A stretch of DNA of 64,000 nucleotides from Elstera cyanobacteriorum. Its GTDB lineage: Bacteria; Pseudomonadota; Alphaproteobacteria; Elsterales; Elsteraceae. This document shows, in pieces, positions 18,145-28,017 of this stretch (position 1 is its first letter; every line of letters starts with the position of its first letter). The translations under genes were made by a program, and so were the position numbers. The DNA lies in assembly GCF_002251735.1 (NCBI RefSeq), contig NZ_NOXS01000034.1:186376-250375 (forward strand), in the 5' to 3' direction. Under the pieces are notes generated by a model. The model did not search any database. It saw only the letters and a list, made by a program, of their open reading frames with translations, and had not been told where the DNA came from.

Positions 18145-19842
18145 TCAGGCGGCCTCGTCTTCCTGCACTTTTTCGAGGAAATCCGCCACTTCCGTCTTCA
18201 GGGTTTCCGCCTGGGCCGTCAGGCTACCGACCGCCGACAGCACCTCGCCCGCCATGCTGCCGGTTTCCACAGCGGCGCGGGTGACCGCGATGGTGATTTC
18301 CGTCACATTTTGGGTGCTGCTGGCGGCTTCCGTGACATTGCGCGCGATTTCGGAGGTTGCGGCCCCCTGTTCCTCCATCGCGACCTTAACACCGAGGTTA
18401 ATGTCGTTGATACGCTCGATGGTGCGGGTGATCGTGGTGATCGCCGTCACGGCCTGCTGCGTTGCCTGCTGAATGGCGCCGACTTGGGCCTGAATATCCT
18501 CGGTCGCCCGCGCGGTCTGCCCGGCAAGGTTCTTCACTTCCGACGCCACCACGGCAAACCCTTTGCCCGCTTCCCCAGCGCGGGCGGCTTCGATGGTGGC
18601 ATTCAGTGCCAGCAGATTGGTTTGCGCGGCGATTTCGGAAATCAGCCCCACAACCTCGCCAATCCGCTGCCCAGCGTCGGACAAGGTGCGGACGATGCTG
18701 CCCGTTTGCTCGGCCTCCGTTACAGCGGTTCCGGCGATGGCGGCGGCTTCGGCGACCTGGCGGTTGATCTCCCGGATCGAGGCGTTGAGTTCTTCGGAGG
18801 CCGAGGCGACGGTTTGCACATTGGCGGTTGCCTGTTCGGCGGCAACCGCGACCTCGTTGCTTTGTTCGGAGGTCATCATGGCATTGCCGTTAACTGTTTC
18901 GGCATTCTGCTGCAATTGCGCGGCGGCGGAGACCACCGTGGCCACAACGCCGTCGATGCTATTGCCGAAATCGGCGATGGCCATTTCCAGGGCCATCTTG
19001 CGGGCAATCTCTTGCTTGATCTTGCGCGCTTCTGCAGCGGCGTGCTGGCGGGCCATGTCGAGTTGCCGCGAGTAGTCGGCCAGCGCCCGCGCCAGGGCGC
19101 CGATTTCGTCGCGTCGGTTCGTTTCAGCGGGCGTCAGAATGCGTGGATCGCTTTGCAAGGTGGCAAACAGATCGGTCAAATGCGAGACGCGGCGCAGTTG
19201 CGAGCGGACGACGAGGGCGACGATAGCGCTGCCCAAGATTAGGGCCAAGGCGGCGCCGATCAGATTTTCCTGCAGGATGGTGGCGCTTTCGGCAGCGACC
19301 ACGGCGGTCGGTTCGCCAACGAATAGAATGCCGATCACCTCGCCCGCCCCATCCAGGATCGGATCATAGACCGCCAGATAGGGTTTGCCGAAAATATCGA
19401 CCGGGCCGCTATAGGTGCGTTTGTCGCGGAAGATACTGTCATAGGCCGGGCCTTGCGCCAGCTTGGTGCCGATGGCGCGGCCCCCATCGGGCTTTTGAAC
19501 GGTCGTGGAGATCCGTTCGTCCTTCTGGAAGATCGTTGCTACCCCGCCCGATAGTTTACTGACCGCATCGACCAAGGTCGCATCGCCCGCAAGCGGCAGC
19601 CCGGACAGGGTAAGGTGCCCGCCGACCAGCTCGAACCGGCCGCCGCGCTCGGCAACCAACAGTTTCATCACCTCAAGGCCCCGATTGACGTCGGCCTGTA
19701 CGTCATGGACCAGGGCCGCACGGATCACGCGATAGGCGTTAAGGGTAATCGCCCCCGCCAGGATCGCGGCCAAAGCGACGAAGGTCAGGATCAGGCGTTG
19801 CTGAACGCCAAGCCCTGCAAAGGAAAAACGACTGGTCGTCAT
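18145..19842 (-). CDS. methyl-accepting chemotaxis protein with periplasmic Cache domain (paralogue)
   Basis: A 565-residue chemoreceptor with the same plan as the gene at 16235: TM1 about residues 15-35, Cache domain with [16 protein letters not shown] and [14 protein letters not shown]2 about 193-213, HAMP and the signalling tip [26 protein letters not shown] lies eight bases before the ATG. The sensor domains of the two receptors differ more than their signalling halves, consistent with duplication followed by ligand divergence. A terminator follows each gene region, so they are probably transcribed separately. Confidence 0.92.
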   Translation of the reverse strand: MTTSRFSFAGLGVQQRLILTFVALAAILAGAITLNAYRVIRAALVHDVQADVNRGLEVMKLLVAERGGRFELVGGHLTLSGLPLAGDATLVDAVSKLSGGVATIFQKDERISTTVQKPDGGRAIGTKLAQGPAYDSIFRDKRTYSGPVDIFGKPYLAVYDPILDGAGEVIGILFVGEPTAVVAAESATILQENLIGAALALILGSAIVALVVRSQLRRVSHLTDLFATLQSDPRILTPAETNRRDEIGALARALADYSRQLDMARQHAAAEARKIKQEIARKMALEMAIADFGNSIDGVVATVVSAAAQLQQNAETVNGNAMMTSEQSNEVAVAAEQATANVQTVASASEELNASIREINRQVAEAAAIAGTAVTEAEQTGSIVRTLSDAGQRIGEVVGLISEIAAQTNLLALNATIEAARAGEAGKGFAVVASEVKNLAGQTARATEDIQAQVGAIQQATQQAVTAITTITRTIERINDINLGVKVAMEEQGAATSEIARNVTEAASSTQNVTEITIAVTRAAVETGSMAGEVLSAVGSLTAQAETLKTEVADFLEKVQEDEAA

Positions 19843-19973
19843 AGGGCGGCCCTCCGGGCGGGGTTCCCGATGGGGATCGGGAAAAGCTGTAAATTTCCCG
19901 TATATTTTACTATTTTTAAATAAATATCGACTAGGTATTTTTCAGACATGACGTGCATTGGTTGCATGCCTGC

Positions 19974-20016
19974 GAAAAGGCCAGGGCGGTTTCCCGTCCT
20001 GGCCTTTCAATTTTCC
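19974..20016. terminator. terminator of the pst-pho operon
   Basis: AAAGGCCAGGGCGG and the imperfectly matching CCGTCCTGGCCTTT form a long stem with T-rich flanks on both strands, downstream of phoB. Confidence 0.8.
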
Positions 20017-20040
20017 GTTGAAAACTGGCGCCGAAGACCC

Positions 20041-20751
20041 TCAGCCCGTGGCATCCACCGTTTCATCCAGCGCATAACCCGCCGAGCGGACGGTGCGCAC
20101 GATGTCGGTTTCCCCCTCGCCATTCAGGGCTTTGCGCAGGCGGCGGATGTGAACGTCCACCGTGCGCGGCTCGACGTAGACATCGGCGCCCCACACCGCA
20201 TCCAGCAATTGTTCGCGGCTGAACACCCGGCCTGGATGCTCCATCAGATAGCGCAGTAGCCGGAATTCGGTCGGCCCGAGGTGAATGTCGCGGTTGTTCC
20301 GGCGCACGCGATGCGCTGCCAGATCGAGCATGACATCGGCGAAATTCAGGCTTTCGCCATCCACCGACGGGCGGGTGCGGCGCAGCACAGCCTTGACGCG
20401 GGCGATCAGTTCCGAGACCGAGAACGGCTTCGTCACATAATCGTCCGCCCCGCTATCAAGGCCCCGGATCTTGTCGCCTTCCTCACCGCGCGCCGTCAGC
20501 ATGATGATCGGGGTCGCGCGCGCCGTCGGCAGGCGGCGCAACCGGCGACAGACTTCGATGCCCGACAGCATCGGCAGCATCCAGTCGAGCAGCACCAGAT
20601 CGGGGTTCTGCTCGGCGGCGATGATCAGCGCTTCCTCGCCATCCGCGGCAGTACAAACCCGGAAGCCTTCGCGTTCCAGATTGTAGCGTAGCAGTGTGGC
20701 AATGGCGGTTTCGTCTTCGACCACCAGGACTAACGGTGTGACGGGCGACAT
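20041..20751 (-). CDS. phoB: phosphate regulon response regulator PhoB
   Basis: A 236-residue OmpR-family response regulator. The receiver domain is at residues 6-120 with phospho-acceptor Asp56 in LVLLDWMLP and Lys near 106 in YVTKPF. The C-terminal winged helix has LGPTEFRLLRYLMEHPGRVFSR and the recognition segment VDVHIRRLRKAL. When phosphorylated by PhoR it binds Pho boxes such as the one before pstS. It starts four bases after phoU. A longer frame to 20793 overlaps phoU and is unlikely. Confidence 0.95.
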   Translation of the reverse strand: MSPVTPLVLVVEDETAIATLLRYNLEREGFRVCTAADGEEALIIAAEQNPDLVLLDWMLPMLSGIEVCRRLRRLPTARATPIIMLTARGEEGDKIRGLDSGADDYVTKPFSVSELIARVKAVLRRTRPSVDGESLNFADVMLDLAAHRVRRNNRDIHLGPTEFRLLRYLMEHPGRVFSREQLLDAVWGADVYVEPRTVDVHIRRLRKALNGEGETDIVRTVRSAGYALDETVDATG

Positions 20752-20755
20752 GCCC

Positions 20756-21502
20756 TTAGTTCCCTTTGCTGTCGGCAGCCACGAAGGTTTCACCCTTCTC
20801 GGTCATCGCGGTTACGCTCGACAGGTCGCCCTTGGCGCGCTCTTCCGCTGGAACCTTACCGCGCACGATGTAATAGATCGTTTCGGCGATATTGGTGGCA
20901 TGGTCGCCCATCCGCTCCAGGTTCTTCGACATGAAGAGTACATGGGTGCAGGCGGTGATGTTGCGCGGGTCTTCCATCATATAGGTCAGAAGCTCGCGGA
21001 ACAGCGACGTGTAGAGTTCATCCACTTCCGTATCGCGTTCACGGATCGCGGCGGCGCGGTCGGCGTTACGGTCGGCATAGGCATCCAGCACGTCATTGAC
21101 GATGCTCTGGACGATCTTGCCCATGCGTAGCACGCCCGCCGCCGGTTTGACGGTCGGCGAGACGTTCAGCGCCAGGGTGCGTTTGGCGATATTGGCGGCG
21201 TAATCGCCGATCCGCTCGAGATCGGTCGCAATGCGCAGCGACGCAACAACGGTGCGCAGGTCGGATGCCATCGGCTGGCGCAGGGCCAGCATGCGCACGA
21301 CCTGTTCGTCAATCTCGTGATGCAGTGCATCGACCTGACCGTCGTTGGCGACGACGGCGGAGGCTAATTGGCTGTCGCGCTTATTCATCGCCTGCAAAGA
21401 CTGGGCGATCTGGGCTTCCACCAGCCCACCCATCTGCATGATCGACTTATGCAGCGCGCGCAGCTCTTCGTCGAAGGACGAAACGATATGTTCATTCGAC
21501 AT
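20756..21502 (-). CDS. phoU: phosphate signalling protein PhoU
   Basis: A 248-residue helical protein with two PhoU repeats (AMNKRDSQLASAVVANDGQVD with DLERIGDYAANIAKR, and NLERMGDHATNIAETIYY). It links the PstSCAB transporter to PhoR and keeps the kinase silent when phosphate is plentiful. The E/D-rich metal-binding motifs are intact. It lies between pstB and phoB in a continuous minus-strand operon. Confidence 0.95.
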   Translation of the reverse strand: MSNEHIVSSFDEELRALHKSIMQMGGLVEAQIAQSLQAMNKRDSQLASAVVANDGQVDALHHEIDEQVVRMLALRQPMASDLRTVVASLRIATDLERIGDYAANIAKRTLALNVSPTVKPAAGVLRMGKIVQSIVNDVLDAYADRNADRAAAIRERDTEVDELYTSLFRELLTYMMEDPRNITACTHVLFMSKNLERMGDHATNIAETIYYIVRGKVPAEERAKGDLSSVTAMTEKGETFVAADSKGN

Positions 21503-21525
21503 GATCTATTCCTTCTGCCCCCGGC

Positions 21526-22332
21526 TTAGCCGAAGCGGCCCGTGATGTAGCCCTGGGTGCGCTCGTCGTTCGGATTGGTGAAAATCTGCGCGGTATCGCC
21601 GACTTCGACCAGATCCCCGAGATGGAAGAAGGCGGTGCGCTGCGACACGCGCGCGGCCTGCTGCATCGAGTGGGTGACGATGACGATGGTGTAATTGCTG
21701 CGCAGTTCGTCGATCAACTCTTCGATCTTCGCAGTGGCAATGGGATCGAGCGCCGAGCAGGGCTCATCCATCAGAATAACCTCGGGATCGACCGCAATGG
21801 CGCGGGCGATGCACAGGCGCTGCTGCTGACCGCCCGAAAGCCCGGTGCCGCCTTCGTGCAGACGGTCCTTCACTTCTTTCCACAGACCGGCACGTTCCAG
21901 TGACCGCTGGACGACCGCATCGGTTTCTTCGCGGTTACGGACGAGGCCGTGGATACGCGGGCCATAGGCGACATTATCGTAGATCGACTTCGGGAAGGGG
22001 TTCGGCTTTTGGAACACCATCCCCACCCGGGCGCGCAGTTGCACGACATCGATACTTGGATCGTAGATATCCTGCTTGTCGAGCAGGATGGTCCCGCCGA
22101 CGCGGCAGCCTTCGATCACATCGTTCATGCGGTTCAGCGTGCGCAGGAAGGTCGATTTCCCGCAGCCCGACGGGCCGATCAGCGCCGTTACCTCATGTTC
22201 GCGCACATCTAGGCTGATCTTATTCAGCGCCCGCTTTTCGCTGTAGTAAACCTCGACGTCCGAGGCTTTCATCTTTACGTGCTTGGCAGCGCCATTCACG
22301 GCAGCAGCGGTTTTCGTTTCGGTCGCCAACAT
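21526..22332 (-). CDS. pstB: phosphate ABC transporter ATP-binding protein PstB
   Basis: The ATPase subunit of the high-affinity phosphate importer, about 268 residues. Walker A GPSGCGKS is at residues 53-60, the signature [14 protein letters not shown] and Walker [14 protein letters not shown] follow, and the H-loop is in [18 protein letters not shown] is typical of PstB. The ATG at 22332 gives the family's usual N-terminus; a GTG four codons upstream (22344) overlapping the pstA stop is an alternative. Confidence 0.95.
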   Translation of the reverse strand: MLATETKTAAAVNGAAKHVKMKASDVEVYYSEKRALNKISLDVREHEVTALIGPSGCGKSTFLRTLNRMNDVIEGCRVGGTILLDKQDIYDPSIDVVQLRARVGMVFQKPNPFPKSIYDNVAYGPRIHGLVRNREETDAVVQRSLERAGLWKEVKDRLHEGGTGLSGGQQQRLCIARAIAVDPEVILMDEPCSALDPIATAKIEELIDELRSNYTIVIVTHSMQQAARVSQRTAFFHLGDLVEVGDTAQIFTNPNDERTQGYITGRFG

Positions 22333-22337
22333 GGGGA

Positions 22338-23645
22338 TTACCACTTCCGTTCGAATTTCTTGCGGAGGAAAATCGCAATCGCGTTCATGACCAGCAGGAA
22401 GGCCAGTAGAACCATGATCGCGGCGGAGGTCTTTTCAACGAAGCCCCGTTCCGGGCTATCGGCCCACAGGTAGATCTGCACCGGCAGCACCGTTGCGGCC
22501 TGGGTGAAGCCCTGGGGAATATCGACGATAAAGGCGACCATGCCGATCATCAGCAGTGGGGCGGTTTCGCCCAGCGCATGGGCCATCGACAGGATCGTCC
22601 CGGTCAGGATGCCCGGCATTGCCAGCGGCAGCACGTGATGCGTGACCACCTGCACCCGGCTGGCCCCAAGCCCGAGGGCCGCTTGCCGGATCGACGGCGG
22701 CACGGCACGCAAGGAGGCGCGGGAGGCGATGATGATGATCGGCAAGCTCATCAGCGCCAGCACGACGCCACCGACAACCGGGGCAGAGCGGGGCAGGCCG
22801 AAGACATTGAGGAAGACCGCGAGGCCGAGCAGACCGAAGACGATGGAAGGAACCGCGGCGAGGTTGTTGATGTTCACCTCGATGATATCCGTCCAGCGGT
22901 TCTTCGGGGCGAACTCTTCAAGATAGATCGCCGCCATTACCCCGAGCGGGAAGGCGATAATCAGCGTTACCGCCAAGGTCAGGAAGGAGCCAATGATGGC
23001 GCCGCCAACCCCCGCCAGTTCCGGCTGACGGCTATCGCCGCTGGAGAGGAACCAAATGTTCAGGCTGCGGTGCACCTTGCCGTCGGCGCGCAGCGTTTCG
23101 AACCAGGCGATCTGCTGCGGCGACAGGCGGGCCTCGCCGCCCTTCGGCGTTTTACCGAAATGGCCCTTGGCGTACATGTCGTAGTCCGACGCGACCGGCA
23201 CTTTAATCGTCACTTGCTGACCGATGAGTGCCGGGTTCGCCAGAACCTTATCGCGAATGTCATCGCCGGCGCCGTTGGAGAGCAGGGTGTAGAGCGCGCG
23301 GGTCTGGCTACGGTCGGTTACATCCGGGAACAGGCTGCGCAGCCCGGCGCGGGCGATGCCCTGGAAGTCGCCGGTTCGCATGTCGTCCGGGTTGCGCTTG
23401 CCGCCAGGATCGGCCATTGCCGGATCGATGGTGACCGTCAGCGTCAGGGTGGTCGCCGTGAAGGCGGTATACCCTTGGCTGACGATGCTCCAAAGCAGCA
23501 CGGCCAGCGCAAGCATCGAGACTAGGATGGCGGCCAGCCCGTAACCGCGGAACCGCTTTTCAGCCGCATATCGCCGCTTCAAGCGCTTGGTAGCCTCGTC
23601 GGTGGCGTGAACACCGAGGGCGGGGCGTTCGACGATATCAGTCAT
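22338..23645 (-). CDS. pstA: phosphate ABC transporter permease PstA
   Basis: A 435-residue inner-membrane permease. The N-terminal part (residues 1-185) has one membrane segment and a periplasmic DUF3333-type region found in the long alphaproteobacterial PstA. The rest is the standard BPD transmembrane domain with [23 protein letters not shown] as the EAA loop contacting PstB. The ATG at 23645 overlaps the pstC stop by eight bases. An in-frame start at 23669 lies further inside pstC and is less likely. Confidence 0.93.
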   Translation of the reverse strand: MTDIVERPALGVHATDEATKRLKRRYAAEKRFRGYGLAAILVSMLALAVLLWSIVSQGYTAFTATTLTLTVTIDPAMADPGGKRNPDDMRTGDFQGIARAGLRSLFPDVTDRSQTRALYTLLSNGAGDDIRDKVLANPALIGQQVTIKVPVASDYDMYAKGHFGKTPKGGEARLSPQQIAWFETLRADGKVHRSLNIWFLSSGDSRQPELAGVGGAIIGSFLTLAVTLIIAFPLGVMAAIYLEEFAPKNRWTDIIEVNINNLAAVPSIVFGLLGLAVFLNVFGLPRSAPVVGGVVLALMSLPIIIIASRASLRAVPPSIRQAALGLGASRVQVVTHHVLPLAMPGILTGTILSMAHALGETAPLLMIGMVAFIVDIPQGFTQAATVLPVQIYLWADSPERGFVEKTSAAIMVLLAFLLVMNAIAIFLRKKFERKW

Positions 23646-25023
23646 ATTTTTCCCGATATTTGCGGACAACGGCCAGAGCGATGACGTTCAGGCACAGGGT
23701 GATGACGAAAAGCACCAGCCCAAGGGCGAAGGCCGACAGGGTTTTGGGGCTGTCGAACTCCTGATCGCCGACCAGCAGGGTCGCGATCTGCACCGTCACC
23801 GTGGTCACGGCGGCCAGCGGGTTGAAGGTTAGGTTGGCGGCCAAACCGGCGGCCATCGCCACGATCATGGTTTCGCCGATGGCGCGGCTGATCGCCAGCA
23901 TGACGGCGGCGACGATGCCGGGCAGGGCGGCGGGCAGCACGACCTGACGGATGGTTTCCGACTTGGTGGACCCAAGGCCATAAGCGCCGTGGCGCAGGCT
24001 TTGCGGCACCGCGTGGATCACATCGTCGGCCAGCGAGGAGACGAAGGGCACGATCATGATGCCCATCACGACGCCCGCAGCCAGCGCGCTTTCGGACGCA
24101 ACATTCAGCCCGACGGCCGACCCGATATCGCGCACGAAGGGGGCGACGGTCAGCGCGGCGAAGAAGCCGTAAACCACGGTGGGGATCCCGGCCAAGACTT
24201 CTAGCACCGGCTTAGCGACCGAGCGAAGGCGCGGGCTGGCGTAATCGGCCATATAGATCGCCGACAGCAGGCCGACCGGCACAGCGACCAGCATGGCGAT
24301 CACGGTGATCAGCAGCGACCCGGTGAACAGCGGCAGAAAGCCGAAGGCGCCGGAGGAGCCGACCTGATCGGCGCGGATCGCCGTCTGCGGGCTCCATTGC
24401 AGACCGAACAGGAATTCGAAGGCCGGGTATTTGGTGAAGAAGCGCAGCGATTCGAACACCAGCGACAGCACAATGCCGACGGTGGTCAGCACGGCGATGG
24501 TCGAGGCGATGATCATGATCGCCATCGCAAAGCGTTCGACCCGGTTGCGCGCGCGCATTTGCGGGTTGATGCGCCAGAAGCCGAAGGCAAACCCGGCGAT
24601 CCCCAGAACCGCGCCGATCAGGCTGATGATGATCGCGCTGGTTTCGTGCAGCGCATGATAATGGCGTACGGCGTCGGCAATCGCGGGATCGGGGGTGCGG
24701 GTTCCGGCATTGCCATAGGCAAAGTTACGGATATCGGCCATCACCAGCGTCAACTGGTTCGAACTCATCGCCTGATAGGACGCGGGCATATTGCCCAGGA
24801 CCAGATGCTGAACGACGGTCGGCTCCAGCACGCTCCACAGCGCCATGACCAGCGCCGCTGGCGCCAGGCACCAGAGCGCCATGTAATAGCCATAATAGCT
24901 GGGCAAAGAATGCATGCTCGCCCGTACGCGCGTGCCTTCCAGCGCAAGCACTCGGCGACGACCAAGGAAGAAACCGAAAACCGCAAGCGCGGCAATCGCT
25001 AAAAAAACCAAAGACGGGGACAT
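23638..25023 (-). CDS. pstC: phosphate ABC transporter permease PstC
   Basis: A 461-residue permease, long for PstC because of an N-terminal extension with extra membrane segments and a periplasmic loop, as seen in other alphaproteobacteria. The BPD domain includes GAYGLGSTKSETIRQVVLPAALPG, the cytoplasmic coupling loop. The ATG at 25023 has GAGGGG at a good distance. It is separated from pstS by a 114-bp gap holding a stem-loop, which should leave pstS mRNA more abundant than the rest of the operon. Confidence 0.93.
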   Translation of the reverse strand: MSPSLVFLAIAALAVFGFFLGRRRVLALEGTRVRASMHSLPSYYGYYMALWCLAPAALVMALWSVLEPTVVQHLVLGNMPASYQAMSSNQLTLVMADIRNFAYGNAGTRTPDPAIADAVRHYHALHETSAIIISLIGAVLGIAGFAFGFWRINPQMRARNRVERFAMAIMIIASTIAVLTTVGIVLSLVFESLRFFTKYPAFEFLFGLQWSPQTAIRADQVGSSGAFGFLPLFTGSLLITVIAMLVAVPVGLLSAIYMADYASPRLRSVAKPVLEVLAGIPTVVYGFFAALTVAPFVRDIGSAVGLNVASESALAAGVVMGIMIVPFVSSLADDVIHAVPQSLRHGAYGLGSTKSETIRQVVLPAALPGIVAAVMLAISRAIGETMIVAMAAGLAANLTFNPLAAVTTVTVQIATLLVGDQEFDSPKTLSAFALGLVLFVITLCLNVIALAVVRKYREKYD

Positions 25024-25108
25024 TGGACCCCTCATGTATTCGAAATAACGGAAAACCGGATCGGCGGTCTTGTTCTGACGGGCAAGCGTGCCCTAGGCGA
25101 ACAAGAGA

Positions 25109-25132
25109 AGGGGCCCGTTACCGGACCCCTTA
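25109..25132 (-). terminator. attenuating stem-loop between pstS and pstC
   Basis: On the minus strand AAGGGG...CC pairs with GG...CCCCTT around a short loop, 5 bp after the pstS stop, followed by a weak T-rich stretch. It probably protects or attenuates pstS mRNA. Confidence 0.6.
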
Positions 25133-25137
25133 CCCTA

Positions 25138-26166
25138 TTACATCGCGAGCTTGGTCAGACCGACCGAAGCTTCGCGCACCTTGGCGCGTTCGGCATCCGG
25201 CAGCGGGATCAGACCCTTATCGACCAGATAGCCTTCCTTGCCGTAAGCCTTTTCCGAGACGAATTCGGTGACGAATTCTTTGATGCCCGGAATAACGCCG
25301 ACGTGCGCATTCTTCACGTAGAAGAAGATCGAACGCGAGATCGGGTACTTGCCAGCCGAGATATTGTCGAAGGTCGAGTCGAAGCCTTCGATCTGGCTGC
25401 CCTGCACCTTGTCCTTATTCTGATCGAGGAAGCTGTAGCCGAAGATGCCCAGGGCGTCCGGCGAGGTGTTCAGCTTCTGGATGATCAGATTGTCGTTTTC
25501 ACCGGCTTCGATATAAGCGCCGTCTTCACGGAGCTTCGAGCAGGCCTGGGCCTTCACCTTCGCATCGGTGATTGCTTTGATTTCCGGGAAATCTTTGCAG
25601 CCGAAATCCATGACGAGTTCGACGAACGCATCGCGGGTGCCCGAGGTCGGGGGCGGGCCGATCACTTCGATCTTGGTGTTCGGCAGGTTCGGATTGAGCT
25701 GCGCCCAAGTCTTGTACGGATTTTCAGCGAGGCCGCCGTTCATCGGAACCTTTTCGGCCAGCGCCAGATAGATGTCCTTGCGCGACAGGTTCATCTTGGC
25801 CGAACCGAGCTTATCGGCAACGACGATACCGTCGAACCCGATCTTCACTTCGGTAATATCGGTCACGCCGTTTTTGGCGCAGGTTTCGAATTCCGACTTG
25901 GTCATCGGACGCGAGGCATTGGTCATGTCCGGGTGACCGGTGCCGACGCCTGCGCAGAACAGGCGCATACCGCCGCCCGTACCGGTCGATTCGACGACCG
26001 GGGTCTTGAACTTGCCCTGACGGCCGAAGGTTTCGGCCACGGCGGTCGAGAACGGGAACACCGTCGAGGAACCGACGATGCGGATCTGATCCCGCGCCTG
26101 GCCGAACGCGGCCGCCGGAATCATCGCAGCGGCAACAGCGGCCACCGCAAGGGTCTTCTTCATCAT
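25138..26166 (-). CDS. pstS: phosphate-binding protein PstS
   Basis: A 342-residue periplasmic phosphate receptor. Residues 1-23 are a signal peptide (MMKKTLAVAAVAAAMIPAAA, cleaved near FGQA). IRIVGSSTVFPFSTAVAE carries the first phosphate-binding loop, TGTGGGMRLFCAG the second, and PPTSGTRDAF the third. It is the first gene of the pst operon, behind a Pho box. Cysteines suggest disulfides in the periplasm. The start could be either of two adjacent ATGs (26166 or 26163); upstream residues in the open frame are not signal-like. Confidence 0.94.
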   Translation of the reverse strand: MMKKTLAVAAVAAAMIPAAAFGQARDQIRIVGSSTVFPFSTAVAETFGRQGKFKTPVVESTGTGGGMRLFCAGVGTGHPDMTNASRPMTKSEFETCAKNGVTDITEVKIGFDGIVVADKLGSAKMNLSRKDIYLALAEKVPMNGGLAENPYKTWAQLNPNLPNTKIEVIGPPPTSGTRDAFVELVMDFGCKDFPEIKAITDAKVKAQACSKLREDGAYIEAGENDNLIIQKLNTSPDALGIFGYSFLDQNKDKVQGSQIEGFDSTFDNISAGKYPISRSIFFYVKNAHVGVIPGIKEFVTEFVSEKAYGKEGYLVDKGLIPLPDAERAKVREASVGLTKLAM

Positions 26167-26498
26167 GCCTTCAAGCCTTTCTGCATGCGTCGCCAGGGCG
26201 CAGGTCCACCCCGGGTCAATAGCGTCGCCTTGGGTCGGCGGAGAGTTCCTCGACCTCAAAGACTGATGCGGACCCTAGCGGCGTCAGGCCTCTCTTTTAT
26301 GACGAAAACATTGCGGATATGTGACAGTGCGCCCTGGCATAATTAACAGGTAGGGTTTTGATAGGGATTGCGGTTTTCAAATACCGCAAATCCAGGTCTC
26401 CACCCCAATGGTGTTCCTGGTCTTGCCCGCGATACACCGCTGTTTGCGATCAAAGCTATGCGACGTAAGCAGATCAATTGCGCCAAGAGGACTGGGCT
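26167..26498. other. phoR-pstS intergenic region
   Basis: This 332-bp region holds the pstS leader, a -10-like TAGGGT (26277-26272, minus strand), the Pho box, and a stem-loop (GGATTGCGGT at 26365-26374 with ACCGCAAATCC at 26383-26393) beyond it toward phoR. No coding frame here looks real. Confidence 0.6.
26299..26327 (-). promoter_or_regulatory. Pho box with three tandem PhoB half-sites
   Basis: Reading the minus strand: CTGTCAC ATAT CCGCAAT GTTT TCGTCAT. These are three 7-mers related to the PhoB half-site CTGTCAT, each separated by four AT-rich bases, giving an 11-bp period. A -10-like TAGGGT lies 21 bp downstream and pstS begins 133 bp downstream. Confidence 0.75.
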
Positions 26499-28007
26499 TT
26501 ACCCGCGCTCGGCGGCGGGCAAAAAAGCGGTAAAGCAGGTGCCCTTGCCGGGGTCGCTTTCGATGCGTAGCGCCCCCCGATGACGGTTGACGATATGTTT
26601 GACGATGGCAAGCCCGAGGCCAGTCCCGCCTTGCGACTTCGAGCGGGCCGGGTCGATCCGATAAAAACGTTCGGTGAGACGCGGGAGATGTTCGCGCGGG
26701 ATACCCTCGCCGTCATCCTGCACCGCCAGGGCGACGGCGCCATAGAGGGGCGGCGGCATGGCGGCGGGGGGCGTCGGTTTATGGCGCACGGTGACCGTGA
26801 CCGTCCCGCCCTCGCGGCCATACTTCAGCGCATTAACGATTAGGTTTTGGGCAAGCTGGACCAATTCATCGGCGGTGCCGATAACCCGATCATCCCCGTC
26901 CACGGTCAGCAGAATCCGCGCGCGGCGCTGATCGGCCTGGGGTTGTAGCCCGGCGATCACCCGCTCGAGCAGCGGGCCGAGGGCTAGGGCGGTGGTCGGA
27001 TGCTCATGCTCGTGCTGTTCAATGCGGCTTAACGATAGAAGATCTTCGACCAGCCGGGCCATGCGCTGCGCCTCGCCCTGCATAATATCGAGGAACATCG
27101 CCTGCGCTTCGGGATCGTCCTTCGCCGGGCCTTGCAGGGTTTCGATGAAGCCGAGCAGCGTGGTCAGCGGCGTGCGGATTTCATGGCTGGCATTGGCCAC
27201 AAAATCGACGCGGGTCTGTTCGGCGCGGCGCAGGGCGGTCACATCGTGCAGGGTCAGGACGGCGCAGGTACCGTCCGGCGCCACCGATTGCAGGCGCTGC
27301 ACCGCGACGGTGAATTCCCGTTCCACCGGCGGGGCGAGGCTGAGGGTGGCCGTCGCCCGGCTTTCGCCGCCGCTCAGCACACTGCGCAAGGCGGTTTGTA
27401 ACGCGGGTTGGCGGAACAGCAGCGTTGCGTCGCGCCCGATGACCGACCCAAAACTTTCAACCGCCCCGCGATTGGCGCCTAAAACCCGTCCGCCGCGATC
27501 CAGCGCGAAGACAGGATCGGGGACGGCGTCCAGCACCCCATCGCGCGCTTGAACCAGTCGCATCATTTCGTCATTGCGGTCGCGTTTGGCGCGGTAAAGC
27601 CGGGCAATCGCATAGCCAAGGTCGCGCAGCGCCGGGCTGCCTAATCGGGCGGAGGCGGGGAGGGGGCGGTCACCGCCGATCAATTCGTCGGCAAAATTGC
27701 GCAGATCATAAATCGCCCGCGCGTGCCGCCGTGCCATCAATACATAATAGAACAGCAGGGCCGCCGCCGCGAGGGCCGCGATCCACGGGCTTGGGATCCA
27801 CCCCAGCACCAGCGCGGCCCCGATCAGCCCGACCGGCGGAAGGCCCAGCATCAGCACGGCCAGCGCGATGCGGCTGAAAGGCAGCGGCGGATCGGGCAAG
27901 GGGACCGGGGTTAGGTCGATATCCTCCCCGCGCACGCCCATCCCGGCGAGCGGATCGGTTGGCGGGGGGGCCGCAGGGTCCGGCGGACGTCCGGTCATAT
28001 CGGCCAC
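26499..28007 (-). CDS. phoR: phosphate regulon sensor histidine kinase PhoR
   Basis: A 502-residue membrane kinase. A proline-rich N-terminus precedes two membrane segments (about residues 44-70 and 74-91), then a linker, a PAS domain about 150-255, the HisKA domain with His275 in ANASHEIRTPLTT, and the HATPase domain with NLIVNALKYG and GGTGLGLAIVKHI. It phosphorylates PhoB when PstSCAB-PhoU reports low phosphate. It lies 10 bp downstream of the malic enzyme gene and upstream of pstS, so it is outside the pstS-phoB operon. Confidence 0.92.
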   Translation of the reverse strand: MADMTGRPPDPAAPPPTDPLAGMGVRGEDIDLTPVPLPDPPLPFSRIALAVLMLGLPPVGLIGAALVLGWIPSPWIAALAAAALLFYYVLMARRHARAIYDLRNFADELIGGDRPLPASARLGSPALRDLGYAIARLYRAKRDRNDEMMRLVQARDGVLDAVPDPVFALDRGGRVLGANRGAVESFGSVIGRDATLLFRQPALQTALRSVLSGGESRATATLSLAPPVEREFTVAVQRLQSVAPDGTCAVLTLHDVTALRRAEQTRVDFVANASHEIRTPLTTLLGFIETLQGPAKDDPEAQAMFLDIMQGEAQRMARLVEDLLSLSRIEQHEHEHPTTALALGPLLERVIAGLQPQADQRRARILLTVDGDDRVIGTADELVQLAQNLIVNALKYGREGGTVTVTVRHKPTPPAAMPPPLYGAVALAVQDDGEGIPREHLPRLTERFYRIDPARSKSQGGTGLGLAIVKHIVNRHRGALRIESDPGKGTCFTAFLPAAERG

Positions 28008-28017
28008 CCCAGCGCTG

